Of a stretch of DNA of 64,000 bases, positions 54,685-62,912 are shown one piece after another. The notes below the pieces were generated by a model. The model did not search any database. It was not told the DNA's origin and saw only the letters and a list, made by a program, of their open reading frames with translations. Numbering within the stretch: position 1 is the first letter of the stretch; each line of letters starts with the position of its first letter. The stretch is from NCBI RefSeq assembly GCF_000425105.1, contig NZ_KE384303.1, positions 62,001-126,000 on the forward strand, read 5' to 3'. The position numbers and the translations under genes were made by a program. Origin of the DNA: Agrococcus lahaulensis DSM 17612. GTDB taxonomy: Bacteria > Actinomycetota > Actinomycetes > Actinomycetales > Microbacteriaceae.

Positions 54685-55692
54685 GTGGCGACCAGCTCCG
54701 ATTCGATGACGGCACCGGTCTTCGAGCACCCCGACCGCAACCTCGCGATGGAGCTCGTGCGGGCCACGGAGGCGGCGGCGATCCGCGCGGTGCCGTGGAT
54801 CGGGCGCGGCGACAAGAACGCCGCCGACGGCGCCGCGGTCAACGCGATGCGCACCTTCCTCGCGACCGTCGCCTTCGACGGCGTCGTCGTGATCGGCGAG
54901 GGCGAGAAGGACGAGGCGCCGATGCTGTTCAACGGCGAGCACGTCGGCAACGGCCGCGGCCCCTCGTGCGACATCGCCGTCGACCCCATCGACGGCACGT
55001 CGCTCACCGCGGCCGGGCGGCAGAACGCGCTGAGCGTCATCGCGGTCGCCGACCGCGGCACGATGTACGACCCGGTCGACGCGTTCTACATGGACAAGCT
55101 CGTCGCGGGCCCCGAGGCGCACGGCGTCGTCTCGCTCGAGCAGTCGATCGGCGACAACATCCGCGAGCTCGCTCGCGCGAAGGGCAAGGACGTCGGCGAG
55201 ATGGTCGTCGCGATCCTCGACCGGCCGCGGCACGCGCAGCTCATCGACGAGATCCGCTCGGCAGGCGCCGGCACGCGGCTCATGCGCGACGGCGACGTCG
55301 CGGGCGGCATCAACGCCGCGCGCTGGGAGACCCGCATCGACATGTGCGTCGGCGCCGGCGGCACGCCCGAGGGCGTCATCACCGCGTGCGCGATCAAGGC
55401 GCTCGGCGGCTTCATGGAGGGCCGTCTCGCGCCGCAGAGCGACGAGGAGCACCGCAAGGTCGTCGCGGCGGGGCACGACCTCGATCGCGTGCTCGGCCTG
55501 AACGACCTCGTCGCGAGCGACAACACCTACTTCGTCGCGACGGGCGTCACCGACGGGCAGCTGCTCGACGGCGTGCGCCGCAAGGGGCCGCTCATCCGCA
55601 CCGAGTCGCTCGTGCTGCGCTCGAAGACCGGCACGGCGCGCCGCGTCATCGCCGAGCACCGCAGCGACAAGTGGCTCGAGTCGAAGGCCTGA
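54685..55692 (+). CDS. glpX: Class II fructose-1,6-bisphosphatase
   Basis: A 335-aa GlpX-type FBPase, the gluconeogenic phosphatase of actinobacteria. Metal-binding motifs are the GEGEKDEAPML stretch and DIAVDPIDGTSL (about residues 90-101). The GGINAARWETRIDM and GAGGTPEGVITACAIK regions are conserved. An ATG exists 12 nt upstream (54673), but the GGAGGA within it sits 4 nt before GTG 54685 and looks like the ribosome-binding site, so I chose the GTG. It is usually next to fumC in actinobacteria; here they are separated by 9.5 kb. Confidence 0.94.
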   Translation: MATSSDSMTAPVFEHPDRNLAMELVRATEAAAIRAVPWIGRGDKNAADGAAVNAMRTFLATVAFDGVVVIGEGEKDEAPMLFNGEHVGNGRGPSCDIAVDPIDGTSLTAAGRQNALSVIAVADRGTMYDPVDAFYMDKLVAGPEAHGVVSLEQSIGDNIRELARAKGKDVGEMVVAILDRPRHAQLIDEIRSAGAGTRLMRDGDVAGGINAARWETRIDMCVGAGGTPEGVITACAIKALGGFMEGRLAPQSDEEHRKVVAAGHDLDRVLGLNDLVASDNTYFVATGVTDGQLLDGVRRKGPLIRTESLVLRSKTGTARRVIAEHRSDKWLESKA

Positions 55693-55738
55693 TCGCCTGA
55701 CGGTCGAGGCCTGACGACCCGACCGGTTCTCGCCGAGT

Positions 55739-55824
55739 CGACCCGCTGCAGCGGGTCGCGCGGGCGAGAGCGGGTCGAGTCGCTGCTGGAAGCGGTCGGG
55801 TCGTCGAGAGCGGGTCGAGTCGCT
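55739..55824. repeat. Palindrome and 40-bp-period direct repeats after glpX
   Basis: A perfect 20-bp palindrome, CGACCCGCTG then CAGCGGGTCG (55739-55758), is followed by CGAGAGCGGGTCGAGTCGCT at 55765-55784 and again at 55805-55824. The 213-bp gap after glpX holds this array and the start of the next gene. It may terminate glpX and could be a local copy of a dispersed repeat. Confidence 0.6.
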
Positions 55825-55893
55825 CGCTCGGCGGCCGCGCCGATGCGCTCCCGTCGGCACGGCGGATGCGTTCCGGTGGGCAGGCGGGTGCGG

Positions 55894-55899
55894 CACGAT
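55894..55899 (+). promoter_or_regulatory. Possible -10 box of the gene at 55906
   Basis: CACGAT, one mismatch from TANNNT, starts 12 nt before the GTG at 55906, the same spacing as the other leaderless starts. Confidence 0.3.
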
Positions 55900-55905
55900 G
55901 GTGCC

Positions 55906-57066
55906 GTGGCCGGCACGCGACTCGTGGGCATCGACCTCGCGCGGCTCACGGCCGTCGCGGGGATGATGGCGGCGCACACCGTGCTGTGGGAGGAGCCGGC
56001 GCCCGGCGTCGTCGCACTCGTCGACGGGCCGCCCTCGACGCTCTTCGCGGTGCTCGGCGGCGTGAGCGTCGTGCTCGCCTCGCGGCAGCGGCTCGCTGCG
56101 GGAGACCGCGCGGGCGCGATGCGGTCGACCCTCGCGCGCGGCGCGGTCGTCGCGCTGCTCGGCATCCTCGTCGCGCCGCTCGCGACCGCGGTCTTCGTCG
56201 TGCTCGTGCCCTTCGGCGTCTCGATCGTGCTCGCGGGGCTGCTGGTGACGCTGCCGTCGTGGGCGCTCGCGGCGCTCGCGGCGGCGCTGTGGGCGGCGGG
56301 CGGCTCGCTCGTGGCGACCGCGCGCGCGAGCCTGCCCGCGGCGCTCGAGGATCCTGCGGGCACCGGCGACGCGCTGCTCGCCGCGACGCTCGACGTCGTG
56401 CTCACGGGCGTCTACCCGGTCGTGACGTGGCTCGCCTACCTGCTCGTCGGCATGCTCCTCGCCCGCGCGCTGCTCGCCGCGCGGGCGCGGGGCCGCGAGC
56501 GGCGGGCGCTCGCGACCGTCGGCGTCGCCGGTGCCGCGCTCATCGCGGCGGCTGTCGCGGCGAGCGAGCTCGGCGTGCGGCTCGTCGCCGAGACCGTGCT
56601 CGAGCTGCCCGCCGAGGCGATGCGCGACTCGATCCTCATGAACGCCTACGGCGCCGCGCAGGGCACCGAGCCCGCGTGGCAGCTCGTCGCCGCCCCTCAC
56701 TCGGGCACGCCCGCCGACATGGCCCGCACGATCGGCATCGGGCTCGTCGCGATCGCCCTCCTCGGCCTGCTCGCCGCCTCGCTCCCGCCGCGTGCGCTGC
56801 GCGCGTTCGAGCCGCTCCGCGCGGCGGGCGCGGCACCCCTCACGATCTACGTCGTGCACGTCGTGCTGCTCTCGACCCTCGCGCTCGCCGACCCGGCCCT
56901 CGCGACGGGCTGGGGCGCATGGGCAGCGCAGCTCGCGATCGCGATCGCGATCGGTGCGGTGCTCGCGGTGACGCGCAGCCGGGGCCCGCTCGAGCGGCTC
57001 GTCGGCACCGCGGCGACGCGCGCCGCAGGCACGCGCGAGCGCGCCGCGACCGCGTCGAGCGAGTGA
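55906..57066 (+). CDS. Membrane protein, DUF1624/HGSNAT-like acyltransferase family
   Basis: A 386-aa polytopic protein with about ten hydrophobic segments, very rich in Ala, Leu and Val. The N-terminus RLVGIDLARLTAVAGMMAAHTVL matches the opening of the heparan-alpha-glucosaminide N-acetyltransferase / DUF1624 group, in which an early His or Asp may take part in transmembrane acyl transfer. 'PLTIYVVHVVLLS' near the C-terminus is also typical. The substrate is unknown. An in-frame opening continues upstream to 55843, but promoter spacing favours GTG 55906. Confidence 0.75.
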   Translation: MAGTRLVGIDLARLTAVAGMMAAHTVLWEEPAPGVVALVDGPPSTLFAVLGGVSVVLASRQRLAAGDRAGAMRSTLARGAVVALLGILVAPLATAVFVVLVPFGVSIVLAGLLVTLPSWALAALAAALWAAGGSLVATARASLPAALEDPAGTGDALLAATLDVVLTGVYPVVTWLAYLLVGMLLARALLAARARGRERRALATVGVAGAALIAAAVAASELGVRLVAETVLELPAEAMRDSILMNAYGAAQGTEPAWQLVAAPHSGTPADMARTIGIGLVAIALLGLLAASLPPRALRAFEPLRAAGAAPLTIYVVHVVLLSTLALADPALATGWGAWAAQLAIAIAIGAVLAVTRSRGPLERLVGTAATRAAGTRERAATASSE

Positions 57067-57078
57067 GCGCATCCGCCC

Positions 57079-57107
57079 TTGACACGCTCGTCGCTCGCGC
57101 GTACATT
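57079..57107 (+). promoter_or_regulatory. Consensus sigma-70 promoter of the ArsR-SRPBCC pair
   Basis: TTGACA (57079-57084), a 17-nt spacer, and TACATT (57102-57107) form the best housekeeping promoter in the window. The start point would be near 57114, inside the repeated AACTGG sites. Confidence 0.7.
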
Positions 57108-57110
57108 GCC

Positions 57111-57128
57111 AACTGGTTATAGAACTGG
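57111..57128 (+). promoter_or_regulatory. Candidate operator of the ArsR regulator
   Basis: AACTGG occurs twice, at 57111-57116 and 57123-57128, separated by TTATAG (12-bp period). It lies between the -10 box and the start codon. Binding there would block transcription, so autorepression is likely. Confidence 0.45.
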
Positions 57129-57134
57129 GTGGTG

Positions 57135-57491
57135 ATGAAGATGCCGGAGGGGCGACTCGACGACGAGCAGCTCGACCGCATCTTCGCCGCGCTCTCCGAC
57201 CGCACCCGCCGCCGCATCCTGCTGCGGCTGCGGTCGGGGCCCGCGACCGTCACCGAGCTCACCGCGCTCGCCGGGCTGAGCCAGCCGGCCGTCTCGAAGC
57301 ACTGCAAGGTGCTCGAGGATGCAGGCCTCGTCCGGGCCGAGCGCGACGCGCAGCGCATCCATCGCATCATCGAGCTCGCGCCGCTCATCCGCGCTGCCGT
57401 CTTCGTCTCGCAGTTCGAGGTCCAGGTCGACGCCCGACTCGACCGCCTCGAGGCGCACCTCCAGTCGGGAACCGATGAGGAGACACCATGA
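57135..57491 (+). CDS. ArsR-family transcriptional regulator
   Basis: A 118-aa winged-helix repressor of the ArsR type. The first helices read IFAALSDRTRRRILLRLR and the recognition helix LSQPAVSKHCKVLEDAGLVRAER. No metal-binding Cys cluster is present, so it probably senses something other than arsenic or cadmium. Two GTG codons directly precede the ATG and could also start it. The stop overlaps the SRPBCC start. ArsR-SRPBCC pairs are widespread and the SRPBCC partner is thought to bind a small ligand. Confidence 0.9.
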   Translation: MKMPEGRLDDEQLDRIFAALSDRTRRRILLRLRSGPATVTELTALAGLSQPAVSKHCKVLEDAGLVRAERDAQRIHRIIELAPLIRAAVFVSQFEVQVDARLDRLEAHLQSGTDEETP

Positions 57492-57979
57492 AGACCCGAT
57501 TCACCATGCCCGACGACACCTCGATCGCCTACGAGCGCGACTTCCGCGCCCCGGCCGCCGAGGTGTGGCGGGCCTACACCGAGCCGGAGATCGTGCGCAC
57601 GTGGCTGCTCGGCCCCGACCCCGAGACCGAGTTCCCCGTGTGCGAGATGGACATGCGCACCGGCGGCTCGTTCCGCTGGGTGTGGGTCGACGCCGCGGGA
57701 GAGCTCGAGATCGCGGGCGAGGTGCTCGAGGCGGATCCGCCGCGACGGCTCGTCTCGACCGAGCGGATGGGCGGCTCGGCCATGGGCGGGATGGACCTGC
57801 CGCCGACGCACAACGTCGTCACCTTCGAGGAGGCCGACGGCGTGACCACGATGCGGACGGTCATCACGTATGCGTCGAAGGAGCACCGTGACGGCGCCTA
57901 CGCGAGCGGCATGGCCGAGGGGATCGACGCGGGCTTCGACCGCCTCGATCCGCACTTCGCGAGCATCAGCGCGCGCTGA
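57488..57979 (+). CDS. SRPBCC (AHSA1-like) domain protein, ArsR partner
   Basis: A 163-aa single-domain SRPBCC protein. YERDFRAPAAEVWRAYTEPEIVRTWLLGP is the usual opening, followed by MRTGGSFRWVWVD and a C-terminal helix GMAEGIDAGFDRLDPHF. It is translationally coupled to the ArsR gene (ATGA). Compared with the other SRPBCC gene at 2718 it has a similar layout but low identity by eye. The ligand is unknown. A GC-rich hairpin follows. Confidence 0.85.
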   Translation: MKTRFTMPDDTSIAYERDFRAPAAEVWRAYTEPEIVRTWLLGPDPETEFPVCEMDMRTGGSFRWVWVDAAGELEIAGEVLEADPPRRLVSTERMGGSAMGGMDLPPTHNVVTFEEADGVTTMRTVITYASKEHRDGAYASGMAEGIDAGFDRLDPHFASISAR

Positions 57980-57988
57980 CGGCACGGG

Positions 57989-58023
57989 GCGGGCGGCGAC
58001 GGCGGGAGCCGTTCGCCGCCCGC
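57989..58023 (+). terminator. Terminator hairpin after the ArsR-SRPBCC pair
   Basis: GCGGGCGGCG (57989-57998) pairs with CGCCGCCCGC (58014-58023); three further pairs extend the stem inside around a bulge. There is no T-run. Confidence 0.65.
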
Positions 58024-58080
58024 TCCCGCGCGCCCGGCCGCAGCGCCCGCCTGCATCACGATCCGATCACGGAAGCGGCC

Positions 58081-58147
58081 CAGGTTTGACATGCGCGCGC
58101 GCCTCTTGCATGCTCAGACCTGAAACCTGAACCACCTGTCAGGTTTG
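58081..58147. promoter_or_regulatory. Operator array upstream of the branched-chain-type ABC operon
   Basis: CAGGTTTG occurs at 58081-58088 and again at 58140-58147. An inverted version, AAACCTGA (58123-58130), pairs with TCAGGTTT (58139-58146) around 8 bp. ACCTG-T-CAGGT (58134-58144) is an additional dyad. The sites bracket the predicted promoter and its start point, as for a repressor that may loop DNA. The 250-bp gap contains nothing else except the terminator above. Confidence 0.55.
58086..58114 (+). promoter_or_regulatory. Candidate promoter of the branched-chain-type ABC operon
   Basis: TTGACA (58086-58091) and CATGCT (58109-58114) are 17 nt apart. The -35 box overlaps the first CAGGTTTG site. 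Confidence 0.5.
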
Positions 58148-58229
58148 GAACCGTGAAGCCGCACGAGGGAGTGCTGTCTCGCCAGTCGAGCAGCGCCCGA
58201 GGGGGCTCGCACCGCTCGAAAGGCAACTC

Positions 58230-59441
58230 ATGCGCAGGACAACGAAGTTCGCCGGCGTGGGCGTCGCCCTCGCCGCGCTCGCGCTCACGGCGTGCGCGCC
58301 GACCGCGTCGACAACCTCGCCCTCCACCGCCGGCTCCGAGGGCGCGGAGGAGACCGTCGCCGTCAACGTCGGCATGATCACCTCCATCACCGGCCCGCTC
58401 GCCGCCTACGGCGCCGCCTACCAGCAGGGCTTCGAGGCCGGCCTCGACTACGCGACCGAGGGCACGGGCGAGATCGACGGCGTCGAGCTCACGATCGAGT
58501 GGGTCGACGACCAGGGCAACCCCGACACCGCCGTCACGCAGGCGAAGGACCTCATCGGCCAGGGCTTCCAGGTGCTCGGCGGCTCGGCCGCCTCGGGCGT
58601 CGCGCTCGCGGTCGCCGAGCAGGCGGCGCAGAACGACGTGCTCTTCCTCTCGGGCCCCGCCGCCGCCGACGCCATCACCGGCATCAACGAGCAGACGTTC
58701 CGCTCGGGCCGCCAGACCCTCCAGGACGTCGCGACCGCCGCGACCTTCCTCGACAGCGTCGAGGGCTCGAACATCGTCGTCTTCGCGCAGGACAACGCGT
58801 TCGGCCAGGGCAACGTCGCCTCCGTCGAGGCCGTGCTCGGCGCCGAGGGCGCGAACGTCACGCCGATCCTCGTCGCCGAGGACGCGACCGAGTTCACGCC
58901 CTTCGCGCAGCAGATCAGCGCGGCCTCGCCCGACCTCGTCTTCGTGGCGTGGGCCGGCGCGACGACCGGCGCGATGTGGGAGGCGCTCGCGCAGCAGCAG
59001 GTGCTCGAGTCGACGACCGTCGTCACGGGCCTCGCCGATCGCGCCTCGTACCAGGCCTACGGCCCGGGCTCGGCCGACATCCAGTTCCTCAACCACTACT
59101 TCCCGCAGGCGACCGACACCGAGGCGGCGCAGGCGATGGATGCGTTCCTCGAGGCCGAGGGGCACGAGGCCGACCTCTTCACCGTCGACGGCTTCGTGGG
59201 GGCGCAGATGCTCGTGCACGCGATCGCCGAGGGCAAGGGCGACACCGCCGCGATGATCGAGGCGCTCGAGGGCTGGACCTTCGACTCGGTCAAGGGCGAG
59301 CTCACGATCCGCGCCGAGGACCACGCGCTCATCCAGCCGATGTTCCAGGTGCGGCTCGTCGACGAGGGCGGCACGTGGGTGCCGGAGCTCATCGAGGTCG
59401 CCGACGCCGAGGCGGTCGCACCGCCCGTCGCGGGCGAGTGA
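58230..59441 (+). CDS. Branched-chain-type ABC transporter substrate-binding lipoprotein
   Basis: A 403-aa periplasmic-binding-protein type I lipoprotein (LivK/UrtA/AmiC group). The signal peptide has lipobox LALTAC with Cys at residue 22. The binding domain starts VNVGMITSITGPLAAYG and contains GGSAASGVALAVAEQAAQ and the FAQDNAFGQGNV hinge region. Members bind branched-chain amino acids, amides, urea or aromatic and aliphatic acids. The ligase gene at the end of the operon favours a carboxylic acid. A weak AAAGG site precedes the ATG. Confidence 0.88.
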   Translation: MRRTTKFAGVGVALAALALTACAPTASTTSPSTAGSEGAEETVAVNVGMITSITGPLAAYGAAYQQGFEAGLDYATEGTGEIDGVELTIEWVDDQGNPDTAVTQAKDLIGQGFQVLGGSAASGVALAVAEQAAQNDVLFLSGPAAADAITGINEQTFRSGRQTLQDVATAATFLDSVEGSNIVVFAQDNAFGQGNVASVEAVLGAEGANVTPILVAEDATEFTPFAQQISAASPDLVFVAWAGATTGAMWEALAQQQVLESTTVVTGLADRASYQAYGPGSADIQFLNHYFPQATDTEAAQAMDAFLEAEGHEADLFTVDGFVGAQMLVHAIAEGKGDTAAMIEALEGWTFDSVKGELTIRAEDHALIQPMFQVRLVDEGGTWVPELIEVADAEAVAPPVAGE

Positions 59442-59454
59442 GGGTGACGCACTG

Positions 59455-60210
59455 ATGTTCGACCGACCCGCGCTCCAGCTGGACGCCGTCGGCCTGCAGA
59501 TCGGCGGCGCGCGCATCCTGCACGACGTCACGCTGCAGGTCGGCACCGGCGAGATGGTCGGAGTCATCGGCCCCAACGGCGCTGGCAAGACCACGCTGTT
59601 CAACATCATCTCGGGCGTCATGATCCCCACGAGCGGCACCGTCCGCCTCGCAGGGAACGACGTCACCGGTCACAAGGTGCACCAGCGGGCGCGGGTCGGT
59701 CTCGGCCGCACGTTCCAGACCTCGAGCGTCTTCGCCGGCCTCACGGCGGGCGAGAACGTGCGCCTCGCGGCGCAGTCGAAGCTCGGGGGAGCGACGAGCC
59801 CGTGGAGGTTCCCCCGCGAGGGCGACGAGGCGGCGGGCGTCGCCCGGCGCTGCCTCGAGGAGGTGGGCCTCGTCCACCACATCGGCACGAAGGCAGGCGT
59901 CCTCTCGCACGGCGACAAGCGCAAGCTCGAGATCGCGATGCTCATCGCCACCGAGCCGGAGGTCGTGCTGCTCGACGAGCCGATGGCCGGCGTCGGCTCC
60001 GGCGACGTCGCGGGCCTCGTCGAGGTCATCCGGCGGCTCCACGCCTCGGGCCGCACCGTGCTCATGGTCGAGCACCACATGGAGGTGCTGCTCGGCCTCG
60101 TCGACCGCGTCGCGGTCATGCACCACGGCGAGCTGCTCGCGATCGACACGCCCAAGGCCGTCATGGCCAACAGCCAAGTCCAGCAGGCCTACCTCGGGGA
60201 GACCGTGTGA
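59455..60210 (+). CDS. Branched-chain-type ABC transporter ATP-binding protein, LivG-like
   Basis: A 251-aa ATPase. Walker A GPNGAGKTT is near residue 38 and Walker B VVLLDEPMAGVGSGD includes the LivG-type 'PMAGV' motif. The signature is degenerate: LSHGDKRKLEIAM replaces LSGGQ. The C-terminus is typical for LivG. The stop overlaps the next start (GTGA). Confidence 0.9.
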   Translation: MFDRPALQLDAVGLQIGGARILHDVTLQVGTGEMVGVIGPNGAGKTTLFNIISGVMIPTSGTVRLAGNDVTGHKVHQRARVGLGRTFQTSSVFAGLTAGENVRLAAQSKLGGATSPWRFPREGDEAAGVARRCLEEVGLVHHIGTKAGVLSHGDKRKLEIAMLIATEPEVVLLDEPMAGVGSGDVAGLVEVIRRLHASGRTVLMVEHHMEVLLGLVDRVAVMHHGELLAIDTPKAVMANSQVQQAYLGETV

Positions 60211-60914
60211 CCGCCATCCTGACCGTCCGCGGCCTCGACGCGCGGATCGCCGGCCAGCAGGTCGTCGAGGGCGCCTCCTTCGAGGTCGCCGAGCACGGCG
60301 TCACGGCGCTCCTCGGCCGCAACGGCGTCGGCAAGTCGTCGACGATCAAGGCGCTGCTCGGCCTCTACGAGCGCTCGGGCGAGGTGACCTTCGCCGGCGA
60401 GCGCATCGACCGGCTCATGACGCACCGCATCGTGCAGCGCGGCATCGCCTACGTGCCCGAGGACCGCGAGGTCTTCGGCGGCCTCACGGTCGAGGAGAAC
60501 CTGCGGCTCGCCGAGCGCGGCGGCGCCCCGAACCGCGGCATCGTCGCCGAGCTCTTCCCCGAGCTCATCGAGCGCGCGAAGCAGCAGGCCGGCACGCTCT
60601 CGGGCGGCCAGCAGCAGATGGTCTCGCTCTCGCGCGCGCTCATGAACGACAACCGGCTGCTGCTCGTCGACGAGCCGACGAAGGGCCTCGCGCCCCTCAT
60701 CGTCGGCACCGTCACGAAGGCTCTCGAGGCCGCGGCCGAGCGCACGCCCATGCTGCTCGTCGAGCAGAACCTGCAGGTCGTGCGCGCGCTCGCGCACACC
60801 GTCATCGTCCTCTCCGGCGGCCGCGTGGTCCACACGGGCCCGGCCGCCGACTTCCTCGACTCCGACCTCGTGCACCGGCACCTCGGCGTCTCGACCGACG
60901 AGGAGGCAGCGTGA
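60207..60914 (+). CDS. Branched-chain-type ABC transporter ATP-binding protein, LivF-like
   Basis: A 235-aa ATPase, second of the pair. Walker A GRNGVGKSS is near residue 36, the LivF-type VPEDREVFGGLTVEENL stretch is near residue 88, the signature is LSGGQQQMVSLSRALM and Walker B is LLLVDEPTKGLAP. It has a GTG start inside the livG-like stop, and its own stop overlaps the permease start. Confidence 0.92.
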   Translation: MTAILTVRGLDARIAGQQVVEGASFEVAEHGVTALLGRNGVGKSSTIKALLGLYERSGEVTFAGERIDRLMTHRIVQRGIAYVPEDREVFGGLTVEENLRLAERGGAPNRGIVAELFPELIERAKQQAGTLSGGQQQMVSLSRALMNDNRLLLVDEPTKGLAPLIVGTVTKALEAAAERTPMLLVEQNLQVVRALAHTVIVLSGGRVVHTGPAADFLDSDLVHRHLGVSTDEEAA

Positions 60915-61789
60915 GCACCGTCCTGCTCCTGCTCATCACCGGCATCGGCCTCGGCGCCCTCTACTTCCTCGTCGCGAGCGGCCTCTCGCTCATCTACGGC
61001 CTCATGGGCGTGCTGAACTTCGCGCACGGCTCCTTCCTCACCCTCGCCGGCTTCCTCGGCTGGGAGGTCGGGCGGCGCATCGGCGACGGCAGCTGGGCGG
61101 GCCTCCTGACGGGCATGCTCGTCGGCCTCGTCGTGGGCGCGGTCGTCGCGGCGCTCACCGAGCTCATCTTCATCCGGCCGCTCTACAACCGCCACATCGA
61201 GCAGGTGCTCGTCACGGTCGGGCTCGGCCTCGCCTCCGTCGCGCTCTTCGAGGGCATCTGGGGCACCGACCCCATCCAGATCCGCCTGCCCGAGTGGCTC
61301 GGCGGCACGACGGACGTGCTCGGTGCCAACATCCCGAACGACCGCTGGCTGCTCATCGCCACGGCGGTCGTCGTGCTCGGCCTCATCGTGCTCTTCCTCC
61401 AGAGGACGAGCTACGGCCTCGTCATCCGCGCGGGCGTCGAGAACCGCACGATGGTGACCGCGCTCGGCATCGACGTGCGCCGCGCGTTCACGATCGTCTT
61501 CGCGATCGGCGGGGCCGCGGCCGGCCTCGGCGGCGTGCTCGCCTCGGTGTACTACGGCCAGGTCGGTGCCCATCAGGGCACGAGCCTGCTCATCTACGCG
61601 TTCATCGTCACCGTCATCGGCGGCCTCGGCTCCCTCACGGGCGCGGCCATCGCGTCCGTGCTCGTCGCCGTCATCCAGCAGTTCGCGAACTTCTACCTCG
61701 GCGGCACCGGTGACCTCGCCATCGTGCTCGCGCTCGCCGCGGTGCTGCTCGTCCGACCGACCGGCCTCATGGGCAAGGTCAAGCACTAG
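60911..61789 (+). CDS. Branched-chain-type ABC transporter permease, LivH-like
   Basis: A 292-aa permease with about eight hydrophobic segments. LivH-type signatures are SLIYGLMGVLNFAHGSFLTLAGFLGW at the N-terminus and VVIGGLGSLTGAAIASVLVAV near the C-terminus (here VTVIGGLGSLTGAAIAS). GTG start overlapping the livF-like stop by 4 bp. It forms the membrane channel together with the LivM-like protein. Confidence 0.93.
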   Translation: MSTVLLLLITGIGLGALYFLVASGLSLIYGLMGVLNFAHGSFLTLAGFLGWEVGRRIGDGSWAGLLTGMLVGLVVGAVVAALTELIFIRPLYNRHIEQVLVTVGLGLASVALFEGIWGTDPIQIRLPEWLGGTTDVLGANIPNDRWLLIATAVVVLGLIVLFLQRTSYGLVIRAGVENRTMVTALGIDVRRAFTIVFAIGGAAAGLGGVLASVYYGQVGAHQGTSLLIYAFIVTVIGGLGSLTGAAIASVLVAVIQQFANFYLGGTGDLAIVLALAAVLLVRPTGLMGKVKH

Positions 61790-61792
61790 GAG

Positions 61793-62908
61793 ATGAGCGT
61801 GCGCACCTTCTTCACCTCCGTCTGGGGCAAGCTCGTCATCGGGGCCGTCATCGTCGGCGTCGCCGCGATGCTGCCCCTGCTCGCGATCGACATCCCGGGC
61901 ATCCTCCCGGGCCCGACCTACACGCCCGGCACCCTCACGGTGCTCGCCTACGCGATGCTCATCGCCGCGCTCGCCCTCAGCTACCACCTCATCTTCGGCG
62001 TCGCGGGGCTGCTCTCGTTCGGCCACGCGATGTTCTTCGCCGCCGGCGCCTACGGGCTCGGGATCATCCTGCGGCTGCTCGCGCCGAGCGGCATGCCGCC
62101 CGAGGCGGTCTTCCTCGTCGCGATCGTGCTCACGCTCGTCATCGCGCTCGTGCTCGGCAACCTCGTCGGGGCGCTCGCGCTGCGCGTCACCGGCATCTCG
62201 TTCGCGATGGTGACGCTCGCCGTCGCGCAGGCGATGAACGTCATGATCCGCCGCAACGTCGGCGGCCTCACGGGCGGCGAGGAGGGCGTGCGGCTGCCCG
62301 TCGACGTCGTGCCCGACGTCCTCGTCGGCGTCGTCAACACGCGCAACCTCTACTGGCTCGCGCTCGCGATCCTCGTCATCGTCTACCTCGCGTGCGTGTG
62401 GATCGAGCGCTCGCGCCTCGGCCACGTCGTCGCGGCGGCGCGCGAGAACGAGCTGCGCGTGACGGTGCTCGGCCTTCGCCCCTACTTCGTGCGGCTCTTC
62501 CTCTTCGCCGGAGCCGCGGTGCTCGCCGCGGTCGCGGGCATCGGCTTCATGCTGCTGCAGTCGAGCGCGACGCCGCGCATCTCGACGAGCGACTTCACCC
62601 TCACGCTGCTCGTCATCGTCGTGCTCGGCGGCGTCGGCTACCGCTGGGGCGCGATCGTCGGCGGCATCGTCTACACGCTGCTCGACCAGCGGCTCGCGGC
62701 GCTCGCCTCGGCCGAGTGGATCCAGGCGCTGCCCGACGTGCTGCGCATCCCGCTCTCGGAGCCGCTCTTCATCCTCGGCATGCTGTTCGTGCTCGTCGTG
62801 ATGTTCGCGCCCGGCGGCATCGTCGGCCTCGCGCACCGCGTGACGCAGCGGCGCGGCAGCAGGCAGGACGTCGCGGAACCCAAGGCGCTGCAGGACATGG
62901 AAGCCTAG
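61793..62908 (+). CDS. Branched-chain-type ABC transporter permease, LivM-like
   Basis: A 371-aa permease with about ten hydrophobic segments. LivM signatures: LALSYHLIFGVAGLLSFGHAMFFAAGAY and IVVLGGVGYRWGAIVGGIVYTLL. The ATG follows the livH-like stop by 3 bp behind an AGGAG-like TAGGAG sequence. The C-terminal tail is hydrophilic. The next gene, an acid-CoA-ligase type, starts 4 bp later, so the transporter and ligase are one transcription unit. Confidence 0.93.
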   Translation: MSVRTFFTSVWGKLVIGAVIVGVAAMLPLLAIDIPGILPGPTYTPGTLTVLAYAMLIAALALSYHLIFGVAGLLSFGHAMFFAAGAYGLGIILRLLAPSGMPPEAVFLVAIVLTLVIALVLGNLVGALALRVTGISFAMVTLAVAQAMNVMIRRNVGGLTGGEEGVRLPVDVVPDVLVGVVNTRNLYWLALAILVIVYLACVWIERSRLGHVVAAARENELRVTVLGLRPYFVRLFLFAGAAVLAAVAGIGFMLLQSSATPRISTSDFTLTLLVIVVLGGVGYRWGAIVGGIVYTLLDQRLAALASAEWIQALPDVLRIPLSEPLFILGMLFVLVVMFAPGGIVGLAHRVTQRRGSRQDVAEPKALQDMEA

Positions 62909-62912
62909 GACG

